DNA of 47,046 nucleotides from an uncultured Candidatus Pelagibacter sp. (GCA_905612505.1 CAJQSH010000002.1:1-47046), one strand, 5' to 3'; shown: positions 12,415 through 25,100, counted from the stretch's first letter. Notes: a model not told the origin generated them from the sequence alone. Numbers and translations are program-made.

Positions 12415-13188
12415 TTAGCTTGTTGCAAGCATTTTTTTCAATTCCGCAATAGCTTTTGCTGGGTTTAACCCTTTTGGACAAGCATTGGTACAATTCATAA
12501 TAGTGTGGCACCTATATAACTTAAGTTCATCAGCTACTTTTTTCAATCTCTCTTTTTTTTCATCATCTCTACTATCTACTATCCACCTATAAGCTTGAAG
12601 TAAGACTGCAGGACCTAAATACTTATCACCGTTCCACCAATAACTTGGACAAGAAGTGGAACAGCATGCACACATTATGCATTCATATGCACCATCTAAT
12701 TTTTTTCTATCTTTTTTTGATTGAATAATTTCTGTAGTTTCAACTTTTGTGTTTGTTTTCAACCAAGGTTCAATTGATTCATACTGCTTGTACAATCCAC
12801 TTAAATCTCCAATTAGATCTTTTTTAACTTTTAGATGAGGTAGTGGATAGATATTTATATCTCCTTCAATTTCTGAATGAGGTTTTGTGCATGCTAAACC
12901 ATTTTTACCATCCATATTCATAGCACAAGATCCACAAACACCGTGTGCACACGATCTTCGATAAGCCAACGATGGGTCAATTTCATTTTTAATCTTATTT
13001 AAAATATCCAATACTTTTGAAGGACAATTATCCATATCAACTTCATAAGTATCTACTCTCGGGTTTTCACCATTTGAAGGGTCCCATCTATAAACATTTG
13101 CTTTTCTAATATTTTTTGACCCAGTTTTATCTTGGTAATAATTACCTTTTTGAACTTTTGAATTTTTAGGTAAATTTATTTGAACCAT
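12415..13188 (-). CDS. sdhB: Succinate dehydrogenase iron-sulfur subunit
   Basis: 257 aa; [44 protein letters not shown] clusters. Confidence 0.96.
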   Translation of the reverse strand: MVQINLPKNSKVQKGNYYQDKTGSKNIRKANVYRWDPSNGENPRVDTYEVDMDNCPSKVLDILNKIKNEIDPSLAYRRSCAHGVCGSCAMNMDGKNGLACTKPHSEIEGDINIYPLPHLKVKKDLIGDLSGLYKQYESIEPWLKTNTKVETTEIIQSKKDRKKLDGAYECIMCACCSTSCPSYWWNGDKYLGPAVLLQAYRWIVDSRDDEKKERLKKVADELKLYRCHTIMNCTNACPKGLNPAKAIAELKKMLATS

Positions 13189-14963
13189 TAATAAACTCTT
13201 TCTTGTGGTGGAAAGTATTGAACTTCATTTGTTAAGGTTGTTTTGGTAACTGGTCTATAGCCAATCTTTGTATCTTTTCCCTTACACCATGCAATAGTAT
13301 GTTGCATAAATTTTTCGTCATCTCTTTTTGGGAAATCTTCTCTAGCGTGTGCTCCTCTACTCTCTTTTCTATTATAAGCAGAATCTACTGTAGTAATTGC
13401 TTGTCTTATTAAATTATCAAACTCTAGTGTTTCTACTAAGTCAGTATTAAAAATAAGAGACTTATCTTTTACTGAAATTGAGTCCATGCCATCATAAGTT
13501 TTTCTAATCTCATCAACTCCTTCTTTAAGTGTTTTTTCTGTTCTAAAAACAGCACACTTTGATTGCATAGTTTTTTGCATTGCTAGCCTAAGTTCTGAAG
13601 TACTATTTTCACCGTTTGCTTTTCTTAATTTATCAAATCTTTCTAAACATTTTTCTGTTTCAGACTCTCCTATATCTTCATGCGGAGTTCCTGTTTTTAC
13701 AAGTTCTGCAGCTCTCATAGCTGCTGCTCTTCCGAATACAACTAAATCGATTAAGGAATTAGAGCCTAATCTATTTGCTCCATGCACTGAAACACATGCC
13801 GCTTCACCAATTGCCATTAATCCTGGGACTGTTTTTTCAGAACCATTTCCTGTTAATACTTCAGTCTTATAATTTGTTGGAATACCTCCCATATTATAAT
13901 GCACGGTAGGGACCACAGGTATTGGCTCTTTAGTTACATCAACATTTGCAAATAATCTTGCTGCCTCTGTAATTCCTGGAAGTCTACTTTCAATAATACT
14001 TTTATCTAAATGACTTAAATGTAAATGTACATGATCTTGTTCTTTACCAACACCTCTACCTTCGTTAATCTCAATTGACATTGATCTACTTACTACATCT
14101 CTAGATGCTAAATCTTTAGCTTTTGGAGCATATCGCTCCATAAATCTTTCACCTTTTGAATTAACTAAATAGCCACCCTCTCCTCTAACACCTTCAGAAA
14201 TTAAAGTTCCATGTCCATAAATTCCTGTTGGATGAAATTGTACAAACTCCATATCTTGTAATGGTAAGCCTGCTCTTAAAACCATAGCATTTCCATCACC
14301 CGTACAAGTGTGTGCAGAGGTTGCTGAATAATAAGCTTTTCCATAGCCACCTGTTGCAATTATTGTGATGTGAGCCCTAAACCTATGAATGGTTCCATCA
14401 TTTAAATTCCAGGCAATGAGACCTTTACATTCGCCACTCTTCATTAATAAATCTAAAGCAAAGTATTCAATAAAAAATTTAGTATTATGCTTTAAGGCTT
14501 GTCCATAAAGTGTATGAAGTATTGCGTGACCCGTTCTATCAGCAGCGGCACAAGTTCTTTGAACAATTCCATTGCCATAATTTTTTGTCATTCCTCCAAA
14601 AGGTCTTTGATAAATTTTTCCATCATCAGTTCGACTAAAAGGAACTCCGTATTTTTCTAATTCAATTACTGCTTTAGGTGCTTCCTTACATAAATACTCA
14701 ATACTATTTTGGTCTCCCAACCAATCTGCTCCTTTAACTGTGTCGTACATATGCCAACGCCAATCGTCTTCACCCATATTTCCTAGCGCTGCTGAAATTC
14801 CACCTTGCGCTGCTGATGTGTGACTTCTTGTTGGAAATACTTTTGATATACATGCAGTTTTTAATCCTGCCTCACTTAAACCTACAGCAGCCCTTAAGCC
14901 AGAACCTCCAGCTCCAAGAACTATTACGTCGTATTCATGATCTATAATTTTATAAGCACTCAT
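13188..14963 (-). CDS. sdhA: Succinate dehydrogenase flavoprotein subunit
   Basis: 591 aa; [30 protein letters not shown] motifs. Confidence 0.97.
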   Translation of the reverse strand: MSAYKIIDHEYDVIVLGAGGSGLRAAVGLSEAGLKTACISKVFPTRSHTSAAQGGISAALGNMGEDDWRWHMYDTVKGADWLGDQNSIEYLCKEAPKAVIELEKYGVPFSRTDDGKIYQRPFGGMTKNYGNGIVQRTCAAADRTGHAILHTLYGQALKHNTKFFIEYFALDLLMKSGECKGLIAWNLNDGTIHRFRAHITIIATGGYGKAYYSATSAHTCTGDGNAMVLRAGLPLQDMEFVQFHPTGIYGHGTLISEGVRGEGGYLVNSKGERFMERYAPKAKDLASRDVVSRSMSIEINEGRGVGKEQDHVHLHLSHLDKSIIESRLPGITEAARLFANVDVTKEPIPVVPTVHYNMGGIPTNYKTEVLTGNGSEKTVPGLMAIGEAACVSVHGANRLGSNSLIDLVVFGRAAAMRAAELVKTGTPHEDIGESETEKCLERFDKLRKANGENSTSELRLAMQKTMQSKCAVFRTEKTLKEGVDEIRKTYDGMDSISVKDKSLIFNTDLVETLEFDNLIRQAITTVDSAYNRKESRGAHAREDFPKRDDEKFMQHTIAWCKGKDTKIGYRPVTKTTLTNEVQYFPPQERVY

Positions 14964-15289
14964 GTATTTAAATTAAATATTATTATAATTGTAATTAAGG
15001 GAATTATTATAGCAAATATATTTAGAGCTTTGTTTGCGGAATTTTTGGTTTTTTCATCCTGTATATAGTCTTCAAATACTTCACTAATACTTAAAGCTGA
15101 AAAAAAATAGGCAAAAACTAATAATAAAGAAACTAAAATTTTAGATGGCTGATTTGAAAAAAAACTAACAATATCAACGTAATTTTTATCAAAAACTGAT
15201 ACTAAATTTAAAATAAACCAGGTCATTAAAGGTATCAACACCACTGAGCTTGCCTTTAAAAATAGCCATTTTTTAGTTACATTATTCAT
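14960..15289 (-). CDS. sdhD: Succinate dehydrogenase membrane anchor subunit
   Basis: 109 aa with three hydrophobic segments, between sdhC and sdhA, overlapping the sdhA start. Confidence 0.85.
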   Translation of the reverse strand: MNNVTKKWLFLKASSVVLIPLMTWFILNLVSVFDKNYVDIVSFFSNQPSKILVSLLLVFAYFFSALSISEVFEDYIQDEKTKNSANKALNIFAIIIPLITIIIIFNLNT

Positions 15290-15290
15290 A

Positions 15291-15674
15291 CTAAATAAAT
15301 TGCTTTCCCATTAAATAAATAAAAACTGTCATAATAAATGAACCAATTATCACAATTAATCCTGTTATCTTTGTTGTCCTTAATTCAAATCCGTACCCTA
15401 AGTCCATAATTAAATGTCTTATTTCACTTAGTATCTGAAAACTAAATGACCATGTTAAACCTATAATTATAAATTTTCCAAAAATAGATTTTAAAAATAT
15501 GTTAGTAAGTTCATAACTATTCTCACCTAATAGTAATGATGCAATCCAAAAACAAATTACTGTTATGGCAACTATATTTAATATTCCCGTAATTCTATGT
15601 GAAATAGATACTAAAGAAGATATGTGCCATCTATAAATCTGAATATGCGGTGATAAAGGGTTATTATTTTCCAT
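15291..15674 (-). CDS. sdhC: Succinate dehydrogenase cytochrome b556 subunit
   Basis: 127 aa; N-terminal PLSPHIQIYRWHISSLVSISHRITG motif of SdhC. Confidence 0.93.
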   Translation of the reverse strand: MENNNPLSPHIQIYRWHISSLVSISHRITGILNIVAITVICFWIASLLLGENSYELTNIFLKSIFGKFIIIGLTWSFSFQILSEIRHLIMDLGYGFELRTTKITGLIVIIGSFIMTVFIYLMGKQFI

Positions 15675-16671
15675 TAAAATTATTTTTAATTAAAGTTTCA
15701 GCAATTTCTACAGAGTTCAAAGCCGCACCTCTAAGTAAATTATCAGAGACAACCCATAGGTTTAGTGAATTTTTATTAGTTTTATCTTCCCTTATTCTTG
15801 AAATATAAGTTTCATTTCTGCCCTCTGCTTCAATGGGAGTGCTGTATCCTCCGTCTTCTCTTGAATCATAAATTTTACAACCTTCGGCCTTACTAAGGGC
15901 ATCTCTAACTTTTTCTAAAGAAAATGATTTTTTAAATTGAATATTTATCGACTCGGCATGAGAAACCATAACTGGAATTCTAACACAAGTGGCTGTTAAT
16001 TCTATTTTTTCATCAAGAATTTTTTTAGTTTCATTTGTCATTTTTAATTCTTCTTTAGTGTATCCATCATCTGCAAAAACATCTATATGAGGAATGGCAT
16101 TAAAAGCTATTTGCTTTGTAAAGTTTCTTGATTTAATTTCTTTATTTTCTAAAGATAATTTTGTTTGCTCTACTAGTTCGTCCATAAGATCTTTTCCACC
16201 ACCTGAAACAGACTGGTATGTAGAAACAACTATTCTTTCAATATTAAATAAATCGTGTAATGGTTTAAGAACAATTACTAATTGAGCTGTTGAGCAGTTA
16301 GGATTTGCAATTATATTTTTTTTCATATTCTTAATAGCTTCAGGATTTACCTGTGGAACAATTAATGGTACATCTGGATCCATTCTATAAAAACTAGAAC
16401 TATCTATAACAGTTGAGTGTTTTGCTGCTTTTGGAACATATTGTTCTGAAATTTTTCCACCAGCTGCAAAGAAAGTAATTTGAACTTTTGAAAAATCAAA
16501 AGTTTCAAGATTAAAAACCTCATGCTCCTTGCCATTAAAATTTACTTTTTGGCCAGCACTTCTTGGTGAAGCAATTAAGAATAATTCACTTATAGAGAGC
16601 TTTTTTTTCTCTAGTACCTCGAGAATTTTTCTTCCAACATTGCCAGTGGCTCCTACAATTGCTATATTCAT
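15664..16671 (-). CDS. asd: Aspartate-semialdehyde dehydrogenase
   Basis: 335 aa; GATGNVGRKIL, NPNCSTAQ active site, SVSGGG. Confidence 0.95.
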   Translation of the reverse strand: MNIAIVGATGNVGRKILEVLEKKKLSISELFLIASPRSAGQKVNFNGKEHEVFNLETFDFSKVQITFFAAGGKISEQYVPKAAKHSTVIDSSSFYRMDPDVPLIVPQVNPEAIKNMKKNIIANPNCSTAQLVIVLKPLHDLFNIERIVVSTYQSVSGGGKDLMDELVEQTKLSLENKEIKSRNFTKQIAFNAIPHIDVFADDGYTKEELKMTNETKKILDEKIELTATCVRIPVMVSHAESINIQFKKSFSLEKVRDALSKAEGCKIYDSREDGGYSTPIEAEGRNETYISRIREDKTNKNSLNLWVVSDNLLRGAALNSVEIAETLIKNNFNGK

Positions 16672-16691
16672 GATGTTATTAGACTTTTATA

Positions 16692-17801
16692 CTAGATGAA
16701 GGGTAAATCGCAAACTTTTCCGTTAAAAGTATTGTTGTTTATCTCAATCTTAAAGGATTGAGAGCTTTTCCAGAAAGGTTTTTTGATCATAGCAATACCA
16801 ATTACTTGTTTAAATTGAGGAGAATAAGTTGCCGATCTTAACTCACCAATTAAAGTATTATTTTCATCATAAATATTTTTAGATGAAGGTAGGCTAATTT
16901 CTTTTACTTCAATTTTAACACCCATTAATTTTTTTTCAATTCCCTCTGATTTAATTTTTTTTAGTTTTTCTTTCCCTAAAAAATTAACTTCACTATCTAG
17001 AGAAACATATTGATCAAAACCACACTCTAAAGGGTTGTCGTTATTGTCAAAGTCATTCCCATATGAAAGTAAGCCACTTTCAATTCTTTCGATTAAATTT
17101 GGGCAACCAGGTTTTACATTAAATACTTTTCCGACTTCAAATAAGTAATCATATAATTTTTGCCCAGATTTTGTATTTTGAACATACACTTCAAACCCTC
17201 CTTGTTTTGACCAGCCAGATCTTGCAATTAAATGTTTTATACCCTCAAAGTCAAAATAATCAAATCCAAAAAACTTTAATTCAGTAATTTTTTTGCCAAA
17301 TACTTTTTCCATTAGGCTAAATGATTTAGGTCCCTGTATTGCGATAATATCAACTATTGGCTCTATAATTTTAACATCAAATTTATGGCCTGATGCTAAC
17401 CCTTTTGCAAAAAAGATAACGTCCGAGTCGGCTATTGATATCCACCATTTATCTTCTGCAAGTTTTAAAACAACTGGATCATTAACTAGATTACCTGAGT
17501 CATCAATAATTGGACAATAATAACATCTACCAAACTTTGATTTTGATAAATCTCTGCATGTCATCAATTGAACTAGTTTTGCAGAATCTTTCCCTGAAAT
17601 TTCTACTTGTCTTTCTGCTGCTACATCCCATACTTGAACATGTTCTTTTAAATGATAATAACTATCTTCTATTGAACCAAAAGCAGCTGGTAACAACATG
17701 TGATTATAAATTGTATAAGCTGTTACACCTTGTTTCTCTATTCTGGAAGTGTATGGTGTGCTTCTCATTCTTCTCGATTTTGCTATTGAAAAATTTTTCA
17801 T
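16692..17801 (-). CDS. dmdA: Dimethylsulfoniopropionate (DMSP) demethylase, THF-dependent
   Basis: 369 aa GcvT-fold aminomethyltransferase-like protein. The N-terminus ([68 protein letters not shown]) is recognisable as SAR11-type DmdA; followed by dmdB/dmdC-like genes. Confidence 0.93.
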   Translation of the reverse strand: MKNFSIAKSRRMRSTPYTSRIEKQGVTAYTIYNHMLLPAAFGSIEDSYYHLKEHVQVWDVAAERQVEISGKDSAKLVQLMTCRDLSKSKFGRCYYCPIIDDSGNLVNDPVVLKLAEDKWWISIADSDVIFFAKGLASGHKFDVKIIEPIVDIIAIQGPKSFSLMEKVFGKKITELKFFGFDYFDFEGIKHLIARSGWSKQGGFEVYVQNTKSGQKLYDYLFEVGKVFNVKPGCPNLIERIESGLLSYGNDFDNNDNPLECGFDQYVSLDSEVNFLGKEKLKKIKSEGIEKKLMGVKIEVKEISLPSSKNIYDENNTLIGELRSATYSPQFKQVIGIAMIKKPFWKSSQSFKIEINNNTFNGKVCDLPFI

Positions 17802-18574
17802 CTTTTTAAAAATTTACTAATCTTTTCTCTCATTTCAAAAGCATTTTCAAACATAATCATGTGACCACAGTTTTTAATAACATGAGTTTTTGAATTTGTA
17901 ATGAGTTCTGCAAATTTCTTACCCTTTTCGAGGTTAACCATCTTATCTAACTCACCAAATATTAAATAAGTTGGACAATTTATTGACTTAAGTGCTTCAG
18001 ATCCATTTTTGTACTCGTTACACGCAATAAGGTCTATTGCTAATATTTTTCTAATGTCGCGTGGAGAATTAATAATTTTTTCAACAGGATTTCCTCCAAT
18101 AAATTTTTTTGATCCTTCATAGCCCCACTTCATCATTATATTAACTGCCTGATTATCTCCTGCTTCAGCAAGGTCTATTAAATCTTGATTCACGGGTATT
18201 CTATAAGAGCCACCAATAAAAATTAAATTTTTAATCTTTTTTGGATACTTAAAATAGTATTCAAGCGCCTCCAAGCAACCTTGAGAGTGTCCTACTATTG
18301 TTAACTCTATAACTTCCAATTTATTAAAAACTTTTTCTAACCAATCTGAAATTTCCTCTATTGATTTTAAACATTCGCCTTTAGAATTACCGTGTCCTGG
18401 TAAATCAATTGCCAAAACATTATAATTTTGGCTTGATAAATACTGCTCTGTTAAAGACCAAACAATATGTGAGAGACCACTTCCATGAAGTAAGACTATT
18501 GTTTCTTTATTTTTATCAATACCTTGTCCTGCATCTGATGCAAAAACTTTTTTATTATCTACTTCAAAAATCAA
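17798..18574 (-). CDS. Alpha/beta hydrolase fold protein within the dmd cluster
   Basis: 258 aa; nucleophile elbow GHSQG, acid [10 protein letters not shown], catalytic His NCGHMIMFE; 4-nt overlaps with both neighbouring genes. Confidence 0.88.
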   Translation of the reverse strand: MIFEVDNKKVFASDAGQGIDKNKETIVLLHGSGLSHIVWSLTEQYLSSQNYNVLAIDLPGHGNSKGECLKSIEEISDWLEKVFNKLEVIELTIVGHSQGCLEALEYYFKYPKKIKNLIFIGGSYRIPVNQDLIDLAEAGDNQAVNIMMKWGYEGSKKFIGGNPVEKIINSPRDIRKILAIDLIACNEYKNGSEALKSINCPTYLIFGELDKMVNLEKGKKFAELITNSKTHVIKNCGHMIMFENAFEMREKISKFLKR

Positions 18575-20199
18575 CTGATTTCCTTGATTTTTTTTCTAAG
18601 CTCAAACTTTTGAATTTTTCCCGTTGATGTTTTTGGCAATTCACAGAAAATAACTTTTTTTGGAAGTTTAAATCCTGCCAAAGTCTCTTTGCAAAAATTT
18701 ATTATATCTTTTTCTGTTGCAAATTTATCTTTAATTAGCTCAACAAATGCACAAGGTGTTTCACCCCATTTTTCATCTGGTTTAGCTACAACAGCCACCA
18801 ATGATACTGTGGGGTGTTTTGCAATAGTGTTTTCTATTTCAATTGAAGAAATATTCTCACCTCCTGAAATAATAATATCTTTAGACCTGTCTTGAATTTT
18901 TATATATCCATCTGAATATGTAATGGCTAGATCTCCTGAATGAAACCATCCTCCTGCCATTGACTTATCAGTTGCTTCTTTGTCTTTATAATAGCCTTTC
19001 ATTACAATGTTTCCCCTAATCATAATTTCACCCATAGTTTTTCCATCTTTTGGTACGGGCTTCATTGTTTCGGGATCCATTACAACTGCACCTTCAGTAT
19101 TTGGATACCTTACTCCTTGTCTTGCTTTAATTTCATTTTTTTTATCTTTATCTAATTCATTCCACTCTTCATTCCATGCGCACTGCAACATATGTCCATA
19201 AGTTTCTGTTAATCCATATACATGCATAACTTCAAATCCTAAGTTCTCCATTTTTTCAAAAATAATGCTTGGGGGTGGTGCGCCGGCAGTTAAAACATTT
19301 ACTTTTCTTTTTAATTTTTTCTGGTCTTCTTTGGGAGCGTTAACTATCATATTTAAAACAATAGGTGCCCCACCAAAGTGGGTTACTTCATATCTATCAG
19401 TTAATTCAAAAATTTTTTTTACATCAATGTTTCTTAGGCACATAACTCTTGCATGTAGCATTGCCAGCGTCCAAGGATAACACCATCCATTACAATGAAA
19501 CATAGGCACAACACATAAAAAATTTAATTTGTTGGGCATGTTCCAAGCAACAGCACTGCCTGTAGCCATCAAATATGATCCTCTATGGTGATAAACAACA
19601 CCCTTAGGATTTCCTGTTGTTCCAGATGTATATCCTAATGAAATAGCTTGCCATTCATCCTTTGGTTTTTTCCATTGATAATTTTCATCTCCACTATTTA
19701 AAAAGCTTTCATATTCTAACTCTCCAATTTTTTTAAAATTTCTTGTATCTATGTCCTTGTCATCTATATCAATAATAATAATTTTATTTTTGATATTCTT
19801 TAAAGCTTTAGCAATTACTTCATGAAATTGTCTGTCTACAATAAAAACTTTCGCATCGCTATGTTCTAAAATATAGCTAACTGTGTTAGAGTCTAATCTT
19901 GTATTGATCGCATTAATCACAGCTCCAACCATTGGTATTGAATAATGAGCTTCAAAAATTTCTGGTGTATTGAAAGCCATTATTGAAACTGTGTCTCCAG
20001 TTTTTACTCCAAGCTTGTCTAGTGCACTAGCAAACTTAACACACCTTTTATAAACCTCTTCCCAAGTATAAGTTCTAGTTTCATAAATAATGGCTTCATA
20101 ATTTGGGTATATATCTTTTGTTCGTTCTAAAAATGTTAAAGGAGATAAGGGGACGTAGTTAGCATCATTTTTATCTAAATTTGTATCGTAGTGGCTCAT
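18571..20199 (-). CDS. dmdB: Acyl-CoA synthetase, likely methylmercaptopropionate-CoA ligase (DmdB-like)
   Basis: 542 aa AMP-binding enzyme (YTSGTTGNPKGVVYHHRG, GGENISSIEIE, PKTSTGKIQK); position next to dmdA and dmdC. Confidence 0.82.
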   Translation of the reverse strand: MSHYDTNLDKNDANYVPLSPLTFLERTKDIYPNYEAIIYETRTYTWEEVYKRCVKFASALDKLGVKTGDTVSIMAFNTPEIFEAHYSIPMVGAVINAINTRLDSNTVSYILEHSDAKVFIVDRQFHEVIAKALKNIKNKIIIIDIDDKDIDTRNFKKIGELEYESFLNSGDENYQWKKPKDEWQAISLGYTSGTTGNPKGVVYHHRGSYLMATGSAVAWNMPNKLNFLCVVPMFHCNGWCYPWTLAMLHARVMCLRNIDVKKIFELTDRYEVTHFGGAPIVLNMIVNAPKEDQKKLKRKVNVLTAGAPPPSIIFEKMENLGFEVMHVYGLTETYGHMLQCAWNEEWNELDKDKKNEIKARQGVRYPNTEGAVVMDPETMKPVPKDGKTMGEIMIRGNIVMKGYYKDKEATDKSMAGGWFHSGDLAITYSDGYIKIQDRSKDIIISGGENISSIEIENTIAKHPTVSLVAVVAKPDEKWGETPCAFVELIKDKFATEKDIINFCKETLAGFKLPKKVIFCELPKTSTGKIQKFELRKKIKEIS

Positions 20200-20200
20200 G

Positions 20201-21964
20201 CTAATTAAATTTAAAATTCATTATATAATCACTGCCTGTTGTGGCTGTCTTAAAGTGACTCTCAGCTCTTGGTAAAACTCTTTTAAAATAAAAATCTGCT
20301 GTTTGTATTTTATCTTCATAAAAGTTTTTATTACTTTCATAATCTTTGAAACTGACTTCTAAAACTTTTATCCATGCATGCGCTATAGAAATAAAACCTA
20401 ATGCCTTTAAATAATCATTACATGCTGCGCTTGCGTCATCTTTTGAGTTTTGTATTTTTTCTTTAATCCAAAAAGTAAAATTAGATAAAATTTCTAAGTG
20501 AATTTTTAATTCTTTTATAAAAGGCTTTAATTTCTCATTTTCAGTATTGCAATCACTCTTAATCATTTCTAGATATTTATTAATTATATCTCCATTTTTA
20601 TTTACTAATTTCCTAAAAACTAGGTCTGCAGCTTGAACGGAGTTTGTTCCCTCATAAATAGGAGTTATTCTATTATCTCTATAGAGCTGTTCAATTCCTT
20701 GATCTTTTGTATATCCATAACCGCCATGTATCTGTATTGCTTCACTGGTTATTTCCATTCCCATTTCAGTGAACATTGTTTTCACTACAGGTGTCATTAA
20801 AGAAACAAAGTCTGATGCTTCTTGTTTTATTTTTTCGTCTGGGTGATAAAGACTAACTTCAGTTTGTTGTGATAGCCAAAAACATAATGCTCGCTCTCCT
20901 TCGATAATGGATTTCATATTAAGCAGAGATTTTCTTATATCCGCATGCTCAATTATATAATCTGCACCATTGGTTGATTTTGTATTGTTGGTTTTTCCTT
21001 GTTTTCTTTCTTTCGCGTAACTTAAAGAATTTTGATAAGCAATTTCAGAAATTCCCAACCCTTGGATTCCAACAACAATTCTCTCTAGATTCATCATTGT
21101 AAACATGGCATTTAAGCCTTTATTCTTTGGTCCGATCATGTGGCCAACTGCATCATCAAAATTTAGTACACATGTGGCAGAGCCTTTGATTCCCATTTTA
21201 CTTTCTATAGACCCTGTAGAAATCCCATTTCTAGCTCCAATAGATCCATCTTCATTTACAATAAATTTAGGCACTAAAAATAAGCTTATACCTTTTGTTC
21301 CGACCGGAGAGTCTGCTGCTCTTGCTATTACAAGATGAATAATATTTTCTGTTAAATCATGATCACCTGAAGTAATAAAAATTTTTTGTCCACTTAATTT
21401 AAAAGTTCCATCAAATTGTTCTACTGCCTTTGTTTTTAAAAGACCTAAATCAGTTCCACAAAGCGGTTCTGTAAGACACATGGTGCCACTCCATTTCCCC
21501 TCTACCATTTTTGGGAGATATTTTTCTTTTATTTCGTTCGTAGCATGATGAGAAATACAATTGTATGCACCTATGCTTAATTCGCTATAAAGTTTAAATG
21601 ATAGACTTGCGGATGATAACATTTCATCAAAAAAAGCACTTACGGTTTTTGGCATTCCTTGACCTCCATATTTTGGATCACAAGAAAGTGAAGTCCATCC
21701 ATCCTCTATATATTTTGTATAGGCCTCTTTATAACCAGGTGGTGTTCTAACTACACCGTTTTCTAGAACTGTTGGATTTTCATCGCCTGATTTTGCTAAT
21801 GGTAAAATTATATTTTGATTAATTTTAGCTGCTTCAACTAAAATATCTTTTACTAATTCTGAGTTAACTTCTTTATATTTTTCTATTTCATTATAATTTT
21901 TATTGTTTCTTAACTTGTCGAAAAGAAACATCATGTCTTCCACTGGTGCTGCGTAATTTGGCAT
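20201..21964 (-). CDS. dmdC: Acyl-CoA dehydrogenase, likely methylmercaptopropionyl-CoA dehydrogenase (DmdC-like)
   Basis: 587 aa; TEPLCGTDLGLLKTKA, QIHGGYGYTKDQGIEQLYRDNRITPIYEGTNSVQA; large ACAD family that includes DmdC. Confidence 0.82.
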   Translation of the reverse strand: MPNYAAPVEDMMFLFDKLRNNKNYNEIEKYKEVNSELVKDILVEAAKINQNIILPLAKSGDENPTVLENGVVRTPPGYKEAYTKYIEDGWTSLSCDPKYGGQGMPKTVSAFFDEMLSSASLSFKLYSELSIGAYNCISHHATNEIKEKYLPKMVEGKWSGTMCLTEPLCGTDLGLLKTKAVEQFDGTFKLSGQKIFITSGDHDLTENIIHLVIARAADSPVGTKGISLFLVPKFIVNEDGSIGARNGISTGSIESKMGIKGSATCVLNFDDAVGHMIGPKNKGLNAMFTMMNLERIVVGIQGLGISEIAYQNSLSYAKERKQGKTNNTKSTNGADYIIEHADIRKSLLNMKSIIEGERALCFWLSQQTEVSLYHPDEKIKQEASDFVSLMTPVVKTMFTEMGMEITSEAIQIHGGYGYTKDQGIEQLYRDNRITPIYEGTNSVQAADLVFRKLVNKNGDIINKYLEMIKSDCNTENEKLKPFIKELKIHLEILSNFTFWIKEKIQNSKDDASAACNDYLKALGFISIAHAWIKVLEVSFKDYESNKNFYEDKIQTADFYFKRVLPRAESHFKTATTGSDYIMNFKFN

Positions 21965-21990
21965 TCGAGAACTTTAGAATAAATCTTTAA

Positions 21991-23097
21991 TTATTGCAAT
22001 TTTGAAATTATGGCATCACCCATAACTGATGTTGATACTTCTTTTGTTCCTTTAGAAAGAATATCTTTGGTTCTAAGGCCATCATTTAATACGTCCTGAA
22101 CAGCTTTTTCTAAAACATCCGCTTCATTATCTAAGTCTAAAGAATATCTTAATGCCATTGCAAAACTTAAAATTGATGCAATTGGATTAGCAATTCCTTT
22201 GCCTTCTATGTCTGGTGCTGATCCATGGATAGGCTCATACATTGCTCTCATTTCTCCATCTTTGTTTTTTGATCCGAGAGAAGCTGATGGTAGAAGACCA
22301 AGAGATCCTGTTAGCATTGAAGCTTGATCTGAAAGCATATCTCCAAATAAATTATCTGTAACTATTACATCGAATTGTTTTGGGTTTTTTAATAGTTGCA
22401 TTGCACAATTATCAGCAAGCATATGGTTTAATTCTACGCTTTTGTATTCTTTGTCATGAAGTTCTTGAACTTCCTCCTTCCAAAGTTGTCCCGCTTCCAT
22501 CACATTTGATTTTTCACAGGATGTAACTTTATTTGATCTTTTTTTAGCTAAATCAAAAGCAACTCTGGCCACCCTAACTATCTCACTAGTTGTATAAGAA
22601 TGTGTATTGATGCCTTTTCTTTCACCATTTTCTATTGGTTTAATTCCCCTTGGTTCTCCAAAATAAATTCCACCTGTTAATTCTCTAACAATCATTATAT
22701 CTAACCCTGAAACAATTTCAGGTTTAAGAGTTGATGCATCCACTAATTGCTCAAAGCAAATAGCAGGTCTTAAGTTTGCAAACAGTTTTAATTCTTTTCT
22801 TAATTTTAATAGTGCTCTTTCAGGTTTTTTTGAAAAATCTAAATTGTCCCACTTAGGTCCACCAACTGCTCCTAACATTACAACCTCACTTTCTAAAGCT
22901 TTATAGAAAACCTCATCTGTAATTGGTGTTCCATGTTTATCGTAAGAACAACCTCCAGCTAGATCTTGATCAATTTCAAAATCTAAAGATTTATTTGAGT
23001 TAAACCATTGAATAACTTTTTTAACTTCCTGAATAACCTCAGGTCCAATTCCATCACCGGGTAAAAGTAAAATTTTTCTTTTCTTAAGTTTAATCAT
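21991..23097 (-). CDS. leuB: 3-isopropylmalate dehydrogenase
   Basis: 368 aa; [30 protein letters not shown]. Confidence 0.96.
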   Translation of the reverse strand: MIKLKKRKILLLPGDGIGPEVIQEVKKVIQWFNSNKSLDFEIDQDLAGGCSYDKHGTPITDEVFYKALESEVVMLGAVGGPKWDNLDFSKKPERALLKLRKELKLFANLRPAICFEQLVDASTLKPEIVSGLDIMIVRELTGGIYFGEPRGIKPIENGERKGINTHSYTTSEIVRVARVAFDLAKKRSNKVTSCEKSNVMEAGQLWKEEVQELHDKEYKSVELNHMLADNCAMQLLKNPKQFDVIVTDNLFGDMLSDQASMLTGSLGLLPSASLGSKNKDGEMRAMYEPIHGSAPDIEGKGIANPIASILSFAMALRYSLDLDNEADVLEKAVQDVLNDGLRTKDILSKGTKEVSTSVMGDAIISKLQ

Positions 23098-23722
23098 TAA
23101 ATATCCATGGTTTTTTATCTTTTAAACTTTTTTCAAAATTATTAATTTTTTCTTCTTTTGCTAATGAAAGTGCAATATCGTCAAGACCTTCTAATAAACA
23201 TTTTTTCTTAAAGGGGTCAACTTCAAAATTGACTTCACTATTTCCAAAAATAATTTTTTCTTTTGCTAGGTCTATTGAAATTTCTTCTTTTCTTTTTGAA
23301 TACTCTAATAGTTGTTTAATTTTTTCTTCTACTAATATAATTGGTAAAATTCCATTTTTAAAACAATTACTATAAAAAATATCAGCATAACTTGGACTTA
23401 TAACACATGTAATTCCAAAATCTAATAATGCCCATGGCGCATGTTCTCTGGAAGAACCACAGCCAAAATTTTTTCCTGTAATTAGTATTTTTGATTGATT
23501 ATAAGGTTCTTGATTTAGAATAAATTCTTTAATTTCATTACCATTATCATCATATCTCATTTCAAAAAATAAATTTTTACCCAGCCCTGTTCTTTTAATT
23601 GTTTTAAGAAATTGCTTTGGAATAATCATGTCTGTATCGATATTTACAATTGGCAAATATACTGGAATACTTTTAAGTGAATTAAATTTTTGCATTTTAT
23701 TTCTGATACTTTCTAACATCAT
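23090..23722 (-). CDS. leuD: 3-isopropylmalate dehydratase small subunit
   Basis: 210 aa; [31 protein letters not shown]. Confidence 0.96.
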   Translation of the reverse strand: MMLESIRNKMQKFNSLKSIPVYLPIVNIDTDMIIPKQFLKTIKRTGLGKNLFFEMRYDDNGNEIKEFILNQEPYNQSKILITGKNFGCGSSREHAPWALLDFGITCVISPSYADIFYSNCFKNGILPIILVEEKIKQLLEYSKRKEEISIDLAKEKIIFGNSEVNFEVDPFKKKCLLEGLDDIALSLAKEEKINNFEKSLKDKKPWIFND

Positions 23723-25100
23723 CCAAGTTTCCTGAAATTGCAGCTGCTGCTGCCATTCCCGGGCTTACTAAATGGGTTCTTCCACCTCTACCTTGTCTTC
23801 CTTCAAAATTTCTGTTTGAAGTTGAGGCACATCTTTCTTCTGGTTTTAATTTATCTGCATTCATTGCAAGACACATAGAACATCCTGGTTCTCTCCATTC
23901 AAAACCTGCTTCTATAAATATTTTATCTAATCCTTCTTGCTCTGCTTGTTCTTTAACCAAACCTGACCCTGGAACAACCATTGCGTGAACATGAGAAGCT
24001 TTCTTTTTATCTTTTAGTATTTTTGCAGCTTCTCTTAAATCTTCAATTCTACCATTAGTACAACTTCCGATAAAAACCCTGTCTATTCTAATGTCTTTTG
24101 CCAATGTATCAGGTTTTAGATCCATATATTTTAAAGATCTCTCTATAGAATTCTTTTTATCTTTATCTTGTTCTTTTTCAGGATTTGGTACTTTACCGTC
24201 AATTGTGATTACATCTTGTGGCGATGTTCCCCAAGTGATCATTGGTAAAATATTTTCTGCTACTAAATTAATTTCTTTATCAAATTTAGCTTCATCATCA
24301 GTTTTTAAATTTTTCCAATACTTCATGGCTTTATCCCAATTTTCACTTTTTGGTGACATTGGTTTGTTTTTTAAATATTCAAATATTTTTTCATCTGGGG
24401 CTATTAGTCCTGCTCTAGCTCCTCCTTCAATGGTCATGTTACAAATCGTCATTCTTTGCTCTACGCTTAAAGAAGATATTAAGCTACCCGCGTACTCAAT
24501 GACAAATCCTGTTCCACCTGCTGTCCCAATTTTTCCTATAATTTGCAAAATTACATCTTTAGAAGTAACACCAATAGGAAGTTTTCCATTAATATTAATT
24601 CTGAAATTTTTTGCTTTTTTTTGAACAAGTGTCTGTGTTGCTAAAACATGTTCTACCTCTGAAGTTCCAATACCAAAAGCTAAGGCTCCAAATGCGCCAT
24701 GCGTTGCAGTATGACTATCTCCACAAACTATTACTGTTCCTGGTTGCGTAAAGCCTTGCTCCGGACCAATTATGTGGACAATCCCTTGTCTCTTATCATT
24801 CATTCCTAAATATTGAATACTAAATTCTTTGCAGTTTTTTTCCAAAGTATCTACTTGAATTTTAGATTCCTTATCAGCTATTCCTTTAGATCTATCAGTA
24901 GTTGGAACATTATGATCAGCGACAGCCAATGTTAGGCTAGGTTGTCTTACTTTTCTATTAGTGTTTCTTAATCCTTCAAATGCTTGCGGACTCGTTACTT
25001 CATGAACTAAATGTCGATCTACAAATAATAATGCAGTTCCATCATTTTGTTGATGAACTAAGTGATCGTTCCAAATTTTATCGTAAAGAGTTAAAAACAT
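23697..25100 (-). CDS. leuC: 3-isopropylmalate dehydratase large subunit
   Basis: 467 aa; [32 protein letters not shown]. Confidence 0.96.
   Translation of the reverse strand: MFLTLYDKIWNDHLVHQQNDGTALLFVDRHLVHEVTSPQAFEGLRNTNRKVRQPSLTLAVADHNVPTTDRSKGIADKESKIQVDTLEKNCKEFSIQYLGMNDKRQGIVHIIGPEQGFTQPGTVIVCGDSHTATHGAFGALAFGIGTSEVEHVLATQTLVQKKAKNFRININGKLPIGVTSKDVILQIIGKIGTAGGTGFVIEYAGSLISSLSVEQRMTICNMTIEGGARAGLIAPDEKIFEYLKNKPMSPKSENWDKAMKYWKNLKTDDEAKFDKEINLVAENILPMITWGTSPQDVITIDGKVPNPEKEQDKDKKNSIERSLKYMDLKPDTLAKDIRIDRVFIGSCTNGRIEDLREAAKILKDKKKASHVHAMVVPGSGLVKEQAEQEGLDKIFIEAGFEWREPGCSMCLAMNADKLKPEERCASTSNRNFEGRQGRGGRTHLVSPGMAAAAAISGNLDDVRKYQK

Noticed and set aside
17293-17809. Plus-strand ORFs opposite dmdA
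   Set aside because: Shadow ORFs of a strongly supported dmdA gene; Leu/Cys-rich translation typical of antisense reading.
24091-24624. 177-codon plus-strand ORF
   Set aside because: Fully antisense to leuC, which is unambiguous; composition explains the open shadow frame.
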